The notes: generated by a model from the letters alone, not told the origin. DNA of 8,092 nt from Methanobacteriota archaeon (GCA_009779205.1 WRER01000023.1:1-8092); one strand, 5' to 3'. Shown: positions 1-6,153, numbered from the stretch's first letter. A program made the numbers and translations.

Positions 1-2
1 AT

Positions 3-143
3 ATCGCTGAAGCTGCAATCACCGCACTTCGGGATGGGGTTAACAGTTTGCACGGCCTGTCACCGCGATTGAATAGTCAATTTCGTTCTTTCATGTATAC
101 TTGGCGCAGAATGTCAAGCCTTATGTGCAATAACTCCAAATAA
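3..143 (+). CDS. 3' end of an unidentified reading frame (46 residues visible)
   Basis: An open frame enters from the left edge and stops at TAA 141-143. The first part reads IAEAAITALRDGVNSLHGL and looks like a real helical protein C-terminus. The last 20 or so residues (including FMYTWRR and MCNNSK) look less protein-like, so the true end could be a degraded or frameshifted tail. I do not recognise the family. It does not look like the usual C-terminus of an amino-acid-binding periplasmic protein, which is what one might expect ahead of the ABC operon. The opposite strand of the same bases is also partly open, so strand is not certain. Confidence 0.3.
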   Translation: MAEAAITALRDGVNSLHGLSPRLNSQFRSFMYTWRRMSSLMCNNSK

Positions 144-282
144 AATGCCTTTTGAACCTCTGGCAATACAGCGAGAGTTCATGCTCTCTTATGTGCGAAG
201 CTATAGCTCATGTCATACACGTTTTTGTGCCAGTACAACTGATTCTCTATGTAGATGTTAAAAGCGGCTATTGGCATGACAC
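144..282. other. Intergenic leader region of the ABC operon
   Basis: These 139 bases separate the unidentified upstream frame from permease 1. No protein of convincing composition, tRNA or repeat array is seen. The stretch CCAAATAAAATG at about 136-147 resembles an archaeal BRE/TATA pair and could start the operon transcript near 165-172, giving a leader of over 100 bases. This is a weak guess. An in-frame TGA at 277-279 rules out any longer 5' start for permease 1. Confidence 0.3.
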
Positions 283-966
283 ATGTTTGAATCATTTTCT
301 GCTGTAACCAGCTCTTGGGAATACCTGCTTGGCGGTATTGGTGTAACACTTTCACTCGTCGCAGTTTCACTTCTTATTGGATTTGTCTGCGGGCTCACGC
401 TTACTCTTGGACAGGTATATGGGCCATGGGTTGTTCGACGCGGCGTTGATGTATATGTCTGGTTTTTCCGCGGTTTGCCTAATATCGTTCTCCTATTTCT
501 CTTTTATTTTGCATTTTTCCCAATGATTGGCCTTAATCTCTCGCCATTTGCGGTTGCAGTAACCGTGCTCGGACTCAGAAGTGCTGCGTATCAGTCACAA
601 ATTTTTCGCGGTGCGATACAGTCAATTACTGATGGACAGATGCTTGCTGCACGCTCTCTTGGAATGACAAGAGCACAGGCAGTACGTTATGTGATCCTTC
701 CCCAGGCACTTCGTCTGTCACTTCCAGGATGGTCAAATGAATATCCGGTGTTATTGACTGATTCAGCAGTTGCATATCTCATCGGTGTTGCAGAACTCCT
801 TACACGCACAAGCCAGATGATCTCACGTACCGGAGAGCCAATGGTGTTATATCTGACCTGTGCAGTCATTTTTATTCTCATGAGTTATGGAGGAACGGCG
901 CTCATTCAGCATATTGAAAGAAAAGTGCGCATTCCAGGAATTGGACATGTAGAAGGAGGAGAGTAG
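283..966 (+). CDS. Polar amino acid ABC transporter permease 1 (HisM/GlnP family)
   Basis: This is an integral membrane subunit of an ABC importer of the polar amino acid type, expected to pair with the second permease at 1763-2425 to form the translocation channel. The 227-residue length is normal for the family. Visible features are a long first hydrophobic span at about 14-42, the family signature FFRGLPNIVLL at 61-71, a hydrophobic stretch to about 100, the cytoplasmic coupling loop GQMLAARSLG at 118-127 (the EAA loop, with Leu in place of Glu) followed by ILPQALR at 138-144, and two more spans at about 160-172 and 187-208. The start is ATG 283: an in-frame TGA at 277-279 excludes anything longer. 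No good Shine-Dalgarno sequence precedes it, so initiation may depend on the leader. The substrate cannot be told from the sequence. Confidence 0.93.
   Translation: MFESFSAVTSSWEYLLGGIGVTLSLVAVSLLIGFVCGLTLTLGQVYGPWVVRRGVDVYVWFFRGLPNIVLLFLFYFAFFPMIGLNLSPFAVAVTVLGLRSAAYQSQIFRGAIQSITDGQMLAARSLGMTRAQAVRYVILPQALRLSLPGWSNEYPVLLTDSAVAYLIGVAELLTRTSQMISRTGEPMVLYLTCAVIFILMSYGGTALIQHIERKVRIPGIGHVEGGE
955..961 (+). promoter_or_regulatory. Strong Shine-Dalgarno sequence serving a mini-ORF
   Basis: GGAGGAG lies within the last codons of permease 1. It is too far (about 31 bases) from the ATPase start at 992 but ideally placed (7 to 9 bases) for the ATG at 969, which opens a 14-codon reading frame. Confidence 0.6.
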
Positions 967-968
967 CA

Positions 969-1013
969 ATGCAAATGCACAAGGTACGAAAATGGTACAG
1001 AGTTCGGATATGA
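969..1013 (+). CDS. Possible leader peptide MQMHKVRKWYRVRI overlapping the ATPase start
   Basis: An ATG behind the best ribosome-binding site in this operon opens a 14-codon frame ending at TGA 1011-1013. The TGA overlaps the ATG at 1010-1012, which is in frame with the ATP-binding protein, giving the classic ATGA coupling arrangement. The peptide is very basic (three Arg, two Lys, one His). It could deliver ribosomes to the ATPase start, act as a regulatory leader, or be what remains of an ancestral start displaced by an indel. Existence of the frame is seen directly; translation is inferred. Confidence 0.35.
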   Translation: MQMHKVRKWYRVRI

Positions 1014-1759
1014 AAAATATAGATAATGGATGTATTCTTCGAGTTGAGAATCTCTGTAAATCCTACAAAGATCTCCACGTCTTGAAGTCAATCTCATTTG
1101 ACGTGTATAAAGGAGAAGCAAAGGTATTCATTGGATCATCAGGTACTGGAAAGAGTACACTTCTCAGGTGCATCAACCAACTTACAATTCCTGATTCGGG
1201 TCATGTATACCTGAATAACCAGGAAATTACCCATGCAGGCTCAAAGATGAGCCATTATCGCCAGAAGATGGGAATGGTCTTTCAGAACTTTAATCTTTTT
1301 GATCATCTCACCGCAGTTCGCAATGTTGAGTTAGCCCTTCTGAAAGTGCTCAAGATGAGTAAGAGTGAGGCACGAGAGAAAGCAATGTTTGAGCTGGAAC
1401 GTGTTGGACTGGTAGAGCGTGCTGATTTCTATCCAGCACAGCTTTCAGGCGGACAGGCACAGCGCGTCTCTATTGCAAGAGCTCTTGCAATGGATCCTGA
1501 TATCATGCTCTTTGACGAGCCAACGTCCGCTCTTGATCCGGAGCTCAAGCGGGAAGTCATGGAAGTTATGCGAAAACTTGCCGCAGATGGAATGACAATG
1601 TTGATTGTAACTCATGAAATGCACTTTGCAACCTCATTTGCGTCTGAGATCTTGTTCATGGAAAACGGAGAAATAATCGAGCGGGGCAATCCGGCAGATA
1701 TCCCTACAAGTCCTTCTTTTGAACGTACCCGTGCCTTTATAGGTTCTTATGAAGAGTAA
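992..1759 (+). CDS. Polar amino acid ABC transporter ATP-binding protein (GlnQ/HisP family)
   Basis: This is the cytoplasmic ATPase that drives the importer formed with the two flanking permeases. All nucleotide-binding motifs are intact: A-loop Tyr25, Walker A GSSGTGKST at 48-56, Q-loop Gln98 in MVFQNF, ABC signature LSGGQ at 151-155, Walker B IMLFDEP at 171-177, D-loop SALD at 179-182 and switch His208 in VTHEM. The length of 255 residues is slightly above the usual 240-250 because of an N-terminal extension before ILRVENL. Two starts compete: ATG 992 with a modest AGGT at 982-985, and ATG 1010 (249 residues), which overlaps the stop of the 969-1013 mini-ORF. I list the longer form but cannot exclude the shorter. 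The stop is followed after 3 bases by the next gene, so the three genes form one operon. Confidence 0.95.
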   Translation: MVQSSDMKNIDNGCILRVENLCKSYKDLHVLKSISFDVYKGEAKVFIGSSGTGKSTLLRCINQLTIPDSGHVYLNNQEITHAGSKMSHYRQKMGMVFQNFNLFDHLTAVRNVELALLKVLKMSKSEAREKAMFELERVGLVERADFYPAQLSGGQAQRVSIARALAMDPDIMLFDEPTSALDPELKREVMEVMRKLAADGMTMLIVTHEMHFATSFASEILFMENGEIIERGNPADIPTSPSFERTRAFIGSYEE

Positions 1760-1762
1760 GAC

Positions 1763-2425
1763 ATGGATGACATTACATTTTTGGTAAATATCTTACTCCC
1801 AGCACTCTGGAGGGGGTTTCTTGTTACACTTCAGCTGATAGTATTAACAGCCCCATTTGGATTTTTACTTGGACTTGCAGTCGCAGTAGCACATGTATAT
1901 GGAGCACGACCAGTACGCATACTTGCAAAACTATATGTCATATTTTTCAGAGGATGTCCGCTATTGCTGCTTCTTTTCATTCTCTACTTCGGACTTCCAT
2001 CTGTCGGAATTGTACTTGGATCATTTTACTCGGCATTATTTGGCTTTATCTTGTGTAACTCTGCATATAACTCAGAATACTTGCGAGGTGCGTTACAGTC
2101 CATAAAAGGTGGACAAATGACGGCTGCAAAGGCACTTGGTATGACAAAGGCACAGGCTGTACTGTATGTCGTCATCCCGCAGGCTCTTCGAAAAGCCCTC
2201 CCAGGAGTATCAAATGAGTTTATCTATCTGATAAAATACTCATCTTTAGCATATGTGGTTGCATTAATCGAGCTGACCGGTACAGCAAAGATTATGGCAA
2301 GCAGATACTTCTTATACTTCGAGACATTTGCAGCAGTTGGTGTGTTTTACCTTGTGCTCGTGACCATCGCAACATTTGCCATTCATAAGCTGGAGAAAAA
2401 ATACGCGATTCCAGGGGCACAATAA
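1763..2425 (+). CDS. Polar amino acid ABC transporter permease 2 (HisQ/GlnP family)
   Basis: This is the second membrane subunit of the importer, 220 residues, clearly paralogous to permease 1. FFRGCPLLLLL at 61-71, SAYNSEYLRGALQSI at 100-114, GQMTAAKALG at 117-126 and VIPQALR at 137-143 line up with the corresponding segments of permease 1, and both end in an IPG-containing tail. Here the SEYLRG segment is closer to the family consensus than the SQIFRG of permease 1. Hydrophobic spans lie at about 14-44, 57-100 and 188-208, with a weaker one near 160-172. Only 3 bases separate it from the ATPase stop, so it is probably translated by coupling. The permease-ATPase-permease order with two different permeases implies a heterodimeric channel. 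The binding protein expected for such an importer is not in the window. Confidence 0.94.
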   Translation: MDDITFLVNILLPALWRGFLVTLQLIVLTAPFGFLLGLAVAVAHVYGARPVRILAKLYVIFFRGCPLLLLLFILYFGLPSVGIVLGSFYSALFGFILCNSAYNSEYLRGALQSIKGGQMTAAKALGMTKAQAVLYVVIPQALRKALPGVSNEFIYLIKYSSLAYVVALIELTGTAKIMASRYFLYFETFAAVGVFYLVLVTIATFAIHKLEKKYAIPGAQ

Positions 2426-2556
2426 GGATGGAAGTAAAATAACGATTGAGACATCGCATCTAGCTTCTCATATGGCACTCACCTGAGCATGATGTATATG
2501 GCTATTCATAGATAGCATGAGACTTGTTTTACCAATGTGCAAGTCGATGTTTTTAA
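2426..2556. other. Region between the ABC operon and the insertion element
   Basis: No coding sequence is seen in these 131 bases. They hold a short inverted repeat GCTAT/ATAGC (2501-2505 and 2512-2516, 6-base loop) and the terminator-like hairpin listed separately. Confidence 0.5.
2521..2554 (+). terminator. Likely terminator of the ABC operon
   Basis: GACTTG at 2521-2526 can pair with CAAGTC at 2540-2545, and a T5 run follows at 2550-2554. This is a weak hairpin with a 13-base loop. In archaea the T-run alone may be what ends transcription. It lies about 95 bases after the permease 2 stop codon and 3 bases before the inverted repeat of the insertion element. Confidence 0.4.
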
Positions 2557-2575
2557 TAGACCTGTCCGAAAACTA
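2557..2575. repeat. Left terminal inverted repeat
   Basis: TAGACCTGTCCGAAAACTA is the exact reverse complement of 3228-3246. The outermost TA may belong to the target duplication rather than the element. Confidence 0.93.
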
Positions 2576-2578
2576 GAA

Positions 2579-2675
2579 AACAGACTGTGATTGTACAAGG
2601 AAGCTAAAATTTTCACTTTTAATAACCCCCTTTTCCCTGTAGATCTCTTTTCAGATTCTGAAAATCTTACTTTCT
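2579..2675 (-). pseudogene. Possible C-terminal remnant of the transposase second frame
   Basis: On the minus strand a short open stretch ends in residues like ILASLYNHSL just inside the left inverted repeat. This resembles the usual C-terminus of IS5-type transposases (a RFNLIAGIYNYEL-like motif) and is where that C-terminus should be. It is in a different frame from the second-frame remnant at 2702-2825, which fits a deletion plus decay. The resemblance is loose. Confidence 0.3.
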
Positions 2676-2701
2676 TTATTTATGTATTCAATAGGCACTC
2701 T

Positions 2702-2825
2702 CTATTTAGAAAAAAATGTATTGAAAGCTTTTTGTCCATCTGTTAGTGGATTGTTTTTTGAGGACTCTGGTCTTTCGATGGGCTGTTCCTCAACATCTAT
2801 CAATAGAACTGTTATTTTATTTTGC
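2702..2825 (-). pseudogene. Truncated start of transposase orfB (first catalytic Asp only)
   Basis: In the -1 frame relative to orfA, the minus strand reads ITVLLIDVEEQPIERP immediately past the orfA stop. This matches the beginning of the DDE half of two-frame IS5-type transposases, where the Asp of the IDV/VDATE motif is the first catalytic residue. After IERP the expected sequence is lost, and the frame runs through unrelated residues to TAG at 2702-2704. The later catalytic Asp and Glu are absent, so no active transposase can be made from this copy. Confidence 0.65.
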
Positions 2826-3189
2826 TTTCATCTTCTTCGTTCGGTTTGAAGCGATTTTTGAGATCTTCTAACTTAAAATCTTCAGATTCTCTTAATACGT
2901 TTTCTACCCATAGAACTGCTTCATTTACAGTACTCTTTTTGATCTGATGACTCACTGCCATGTGACGGAATGAGCGATATTCTCTCCAGTATTCCAATGC
3001 AAGCGTTAATCTTATTTCTACCGACAAACCGGGTCTACCGCCTCGGGCGTGTTCTGCTGCATACTTGTTTCTCAACACTTCGAGCATTTTATTGAATAAT
3101 TCACGCGTTACACCCGTTATTAATTTAAAATCTGTATCATCTAAATATTTTATTTTATCATACGCTGTTACATTAATAATTTCATTCAT
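2812..3189 (-). CDS. IS5-type transposase, first frame (orfA, helix-turn-helix part)
   Basis: This frame encodes 125 residues matching the N-terminal DNA-binding part of two-frame IS5-family transposases. It has a GGRP segment at 50-53, then LEYWREYRSFRHMA at 65-78 and a helix-turn-helix region to about 97 ending in WVENVL, all typical of the HTH_Tnp_4 type. In intact relatives the ribosome shifts frame near the end of orfA to continue into the DDE catalytic part. The matching A-rich slip region is present here at the end (minus-strand AAAATAAAATAA at 2823-2812), but the DDE part is largely deleted. Alone the protein could bind element ends and might act as a repressor or competitor of intact copies; that is inference. 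The start ATG is 3187-3189, about 40 bases inside the right inverted repeat. Confidence 0.85.
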   Translation of the reverse strand: MNEIINVTAYDKIKYLDDTDFKLITGVTRELFNKMLEVLRNKYAAEHARGGRPGLSVEIRLTLALEYWREYRSFRHMAVSHQIKKSTVNEAVLWVENVLRESEDFKLEDLKNRFKPNEEDESKIK

Positions 3190-3227
3190 GTTGAGTCTAT
3201 TATACTAGTCTATTCATACTACATATT

Positions 3228-3246
3228 TAGTTTTCGGACAGGTCTA
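3228..3246. repeat. Right terminal inverted repeat
   Basis: This is the reverse complement of 2557-2575 without mismatch over 19 bases. It is the end nearer the transposase start and lies 94 bases before the idsA ATG. Confidence 0.93.
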
Positions 3247-3277
3247 ATGAAGCCAACTTGTTAATACCTCTGAGCTA

Positions 3278-3287
3278 CAAATAAATA
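3278..3287 (+). promoter_or_regulatory. Probable TATA box of the idsA-gltX operon
   Basis: CAAATAAATA is a good match to an archaeal TATA element. It predicts a start near 3305-3312 and a short leader of about 30 bases before ATG 3341. It lies just outside the insertion element. Confidence 0.45.
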
Positions 3288-3340
3288 CTTTGATTTATAC
3301 AAGCCGTGCATAATCTCGGCGATAACACTTGTGATCTTCA

Positions 3341-4303
3341 ATGGAACTGATGGAATATCTTACATCAACAAGTAAAGAAGTCTCAGAACTCTTTACTAGC
3401 TATTACAGCGATGAAAAAACAGTACTTTCGCAGGCATCAAATTACCTTTTAAACGTAGAAGGAAAACGTCTTCGTCCTGCATTGTTTAAACTTGCAGCAG
3501 AGAGTGTGGCACCAGGAAGCTCAAAAGATATCATCTCCGGTGCACTGGCAGTAGAAGTAACTCATACGTTCACGCTGGTGCATGATGATATCATGGATGG
3601 CGATATAAGCCGTCGCGGTCGCCCTACCGTCCATGTGGTCTGGAACGAGCCGATTGCAATTCTTGCAGGTGATGTCTTATTTGCCCGTGCTTTTGTCTTG
3701 CTTGCTGATACTCATGTGGACTCTTCCCGAAAGATAGAAGCCGTGCGCATCCTTGGGAAAGCATCAGAAGACATCTGTGAGGGGCAGCAGATGGATATGG
3801 CGTTTGAGACAAGAACTGATGTTAGTGCTGCAGAATATCTTGAGATGGTGCGTAAAAAAACCGGTGTGCTTTATGGAACCGCTGGAGCCCTTGGAGCATT
3901 ACTTGCAGGTGCGGCTCCTGATATTGTTTCTGCCTTCATGACATTTGGTGAACATATTGGTATCGCATTTCAAATTCAGGATGACATTATTGATCTCACA
4001 CGAGATACAGCAATCAGTGGCAAAGATCAAGCATCTGATATCAGAGAAGGAAAACAAACACTTATTGCCATCCGTGCTCGGGAAAAAGGCATTGATCTGA
4101 CACCCTACCAGCATGATCTCACATCTGAAGAAATACAGGAAATAATCTCTCTCTTGACAGATGCAGGCATTATTGCGGAAGTAACTGCTGAGGCACAGGC
4201 ATATGTCGATTCAGGTATTGCTGGCCTTTCAATACTTCCAGATTCCATGGAAAAGGAGCTTCTTGTACGTATTGCTCAGTTCTTTATTGATCGTGCATAC
4301 TGA
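3341..4303 (+). CDS. idsA: Short-chain isoprenyl diphosphate synthase (geranylgeranyl/farnesyl diphosphate synthase)
   Basis: This trans-prenyltransferase adds isopentenyl diphosphate units to an allylic primer to give C15/C20 diphosphates, the precursors of archaeal ether lipids. At 320 residues it is of normal length, with all landmarks: GKRLRP at 41-46, first Asp-rich motif DDIMD at 82-86 followed by RRGRP, KKT at 172-174, second Asp-rich motif DDIID at 214-218, and GKD at 227-229 with EGKQT after it. The fifth residue before the first Asp-rich motif is Phe77, the position known in archaeal GGPP synthases to limit chain length at about C20, so a C20 product is most likely. GTGATC at 3331-3336 is a suitable ribosome-binding site for ATG 3341, which decides this start over ATG 3350. 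It is followed by gltX after 12 bases, a pairing known in methanogens where mevalonate-pathway genes often precede idsA. Here those are replaced upstream by an insertion element and a transporter. Confidence 0.93.
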   Translation: MELMEYLTSTSKEVSELFTSYYSDEKTVLSQASNYLLNVEGKRLRPALFKLAAESVAPGSSKDIISGALAVEVTHTFTLVHDDIMDGDISRRGRPTVHVVWNEPIAILAGDVLFARAFVLLADTHVDSSRKIEAVRILGKASEDICEGQQMDMAFETRTDVSAAEYLEMVRKKTGVLYGTAGALGALLAGAAPDIVSAFMTFGEHIGIAFQIQDDIIDLTRDTAISGKDQASDIREGKQTLIAIRAREKGIDLTPYQHDLTSEEIQEIISLLTDAGIIAEVTAEAQAYVDSGIAGLSILPDSMEKELLVRIAQFFIDRAY

Positions 4304-4315
4304 GCTGATGTAGAA

Positions 4316-6025
4316 ATGACTGAAGCGCCTCATATAGATCCTCGTCAAGCATTATTGATTTCAGCACTTTCAAATGCCATAAAATATCAAAATGTGCCAA
4401 AAGCAGGGGCAGTGCTTGGAATGGTTCTCTCTGCCCATCCAGAGCTCAAAGCACAAGCTGGTGCGATGAAAAGCATGCTTGCCGATGTCATTTCAGAGGT
4501 TGAATCTCTGTCTGACGAGAAACGGAGAGAGAGACTTTCCGAGCTTGCGCCGCAGCAACTTATGCATGCGACAGAGCGAAAGGTCAAAGAAAAGCGTGAC
4601 ACATCTCTTCCGGATCTGCCTGGAGTAGAGAATGGCGTTGTCATGCGATTTGCACCAAACCCATCTGGCCCGCTTCATCTTGGTCATGCTCGTGCTGCAT
4701 TCTTAAATGATGCCTATGTAAAACGATATGGAGGCCGGTACGTACTGCGCATGGAGGATACCGATCCAAAGCGTGTCGATCCAGAAGCATATGAGACGAT
4801 TGCAGAGGATCTCGCCTGGATGGGTGTTGGAATTACCGAAACAATCTATCAATCTGACCGATTTCTCCTCTATTATGATGCCGGAAAGGCTCTCATCGAG
4901 AAAGGGCATGCATATGTCTGTGAATGTGAAAGTGAAACATTTCGTAATTTGAAACTTGAAAAAAAAGCATGTCCATGCCGGGGAAGAGTAACTCCGGAAA
5001 ACCTCTCGATGTGGGAGAGCATGCTTGATGGCAGGTATGCAGAAGGATCGGTTTCTGTTCGTCTCAAGACAGATATGCAGCATCCAGATCCTGCAATTCG
5101 TGATTTTCCATTGTTTCGGATCCTCACATCTGTTTCCCACCAGCGTATTGATGCGTGTGTGTATCCCCTCATGAACCTCTCTGTCGCAGTCGATGATCAT
5201 GCTCTTGGCATGACTCATATTATCAGGGGAAAAGATCACATCGCAAATACCAGACGCCAGGAGTATATTTTTGACTATATGGACTGGAATAAGCCATATT
5301 ATTATCATTACGGCAGAATGAGCATTGAAGGTCTCGTGCTTTCGACGTCTGCCATGCGTGAAGGCATTACCTCTGGCATCTACTCCGGATGGGATGATCC
5401 ACAGCTCGGAACTATGCGTGCTTTGCGGCGGCGGGGTATTTTGCCAGAAGCTATTGGAAAAACCATGACTGAGATAGGGATTGGAGAGACTGATATCTCA
5501 TTTTCATGGGATAATCTCTATGCTCATAATAAAAGTATAGTGGATCCATTGTCAGATCGCTTTTTCTTTGTTGCAGATGCTGTAGAGATGCAGGTGTCTG
5601 GAGCAAAACCACAGAAAGCAGAGGCCCAAAAGTTCCCGGGAGAACCAAAAAGGGGTATTCGAACCATTCCTTTTGATGGTACAGTCTTTGTGCAAGACTC
5701 TGACATTCATGATCAACCAGTGATGCTTCGACTAAAGGATCTCTTCAATGTCTCACCTGAGTATGGCTCTTCTCCACTTACCGGTATGTACGCCGGTGAT
5801 GCACTGGCTGATGCACGGGCAGCAAAGGCACCGATTGTGCAATGGCTGCCGCCAGCATACCGCACTTCATGTCTTATTCGTCACCCGGAAGGTGATATTT
5901 CAGGATATTGTGAACCGGAAGTTGCGTCCTATATTGGAAAAACAGTGCAATTTGAACGAACTGGATTTGTAAAAGTAGACTCTGCAGGAGATGGCGGGGT
6001 TATTGTCTATTACAGCCATAGATAG
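4316..6025 (+). CDS. gltX: Glutamyl-tRNA synthetase, archaeal type
   Basis: This class I aminoacyl-tRNA synthetase charges tRNA-Glu with glutamate, and in methanogens probably also mischarges tRNA-Gln for later amidation. At 569 residues it has the normal archaeal/eukaryal-type layout: a helical N-terminal extension (about 1-100), catalytic Rossmann domain with APNPSGPLHLGH (HIGH motif at 121-124), RMEDTDPKR at 145-153, a zinc-binding-like pair CEC at 202-204 and CPC at 219-221, VDDHALGMTHIIRGKDH at 292-308, GWDDPQLGT at 358-366 with RALRRRG after it, and a beta-barrel anticodon-binding C-terminal half. The KMSKS-equivalent loop reads LSTSA at 342-346, lacking the second lysine usually found there. 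The start at ATG 4316 lies 12 bases after the idsA stop, with GCTGATG as a weak ribosome-binding site, so it is likely cotranscribed with idsA. Confidence 0.95.
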   Translation: MTEAPHIDPRQALLISALSNAIKYQNVPKAGAVLGMVLSAHPELKAQAGAMKSMLADVISEVESLSDEKRRERLSELAPQQLMHATERKVKEKRDTSLPDLPGVENGVVMRFAPNPSGPLHLGHARAAFLNDAYVKRYGGRYVLRMEDTDPKRVDPEAYETIAEDLAWMGVGITETIYQSDRFLLYYDAGKALIEKGHAYVCECESETFRNLKLEKKACPCRGRVTPENLSMWESMLDGRYAEGSVSVRLKTDMQHPDPAIRDFPLFRILTSVSHQRIDACVYPLMNLSVAVDDHALGMTHIIRGKDHIANTRRQEYIFDYMDWNKPYYYHYGRMSIEGLVLSTSAMREGITSGIYSGWDDPQLGTMRALRRRGILPEAIGKTMTEIGIGETDISFSWDNLYAHNKSIVDPLSDRFFFVADAVEMQVSGAKPQKAEAQKFPGEPKRGIRTIPFDGTVFVQDSDIHDQPVMLRLKDLFNVSPEYGSSPLTGMYAGDALADARAAKAPIVQWLPPAYRTSCLIRHPEGDISGYCEPEVASYIGKTVQFERTGFVKVDSAGDGGVIVYYSHR

Positions 6026-6039
6026 CTCCTCTGTATTCC

Positions 6040-6056
6040 ACTTCCATTCTTATTTT
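6040..6056 (+). terminator. T-rich termination region after gltX
   Basis: ACTTCCATTCTTATTTT begins about 15 bases after the gltX stop, in a T/C-rich context typical of archaeal transcription ends. No strong hairpin is needed or seen apart from the palindrome that overlaps its end. Confidence 0.35.
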
Positions 6057-6145
6057 GCAAAATGTGAGGACACTCATTTTAAATCGGAAAAACCCGGATA
6101 TAAGCCCATCATTCATACGCAGTTTGAATACCCGTAATCTGTGAC

Positions 6146-6153
6146 AAAAAAAA
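6146..6153 (-). terminator. T8 run terminating the pdaD transcript
   Basis: The minus strand carries eight consecutive T residues about 20 bases after the pdaD stop. A T-run alone is sufficient to end transcription in many archaea. Confidence 0.5.

Larger units (their letters stand above)
2558..3245 (-). mobile_element. Internally deleted IS5-type insertion sequence, non-autonomous
   Basis: Perfect 19-base inverted repeats bound a roughly 688-base element whose A+T content is clearly above that of its neighbours. The transposase reads on the minus strand: a complete first frame (2812-3189), a frameshift, and only the beginning of the second frame. Most of the catalytic DDE region is gone, leaving about 250 bases between the end of the first frame and the left end. 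Intact elements of this two-frame type need roughly another 200-300 bases. The target duplication is ambiguous because the bases next to the ends are A/T only: TA (2557-2558 and 3245-3246), AAT (2555-2557 and 3246-3248) or TAAT (2554-2557 and 3245-3248) all fit. IS5-family assignment rests on the resemblance of the protein to the HTH_Tnp_4/DDE_Tnp_4 transposases, recalled rather than searched. Confidence 0.85.

Noticed and set aside
179..370. 63-residue minus-strand frame over the permease 1 start
   Set aside because: It overlaps the first membrane span of permease 1 and shows no family features; no promoter-like sequence was seen for it.
1893..2105. 70-residue plus-strand frame inside permease 2
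   Set aside because: It overlaps conserved membrane and EAA-loop coding in another frame and has no membrane or domain signature of its own.
4703..5308. 201-residue open frame on the minus strand within gltX
   Set aside because: It lies wholly within a well-supported gene, has low-complexity and cysteine/isoleucine-rich composition and no recognisable domain. It is a shadow of gltX codon use.
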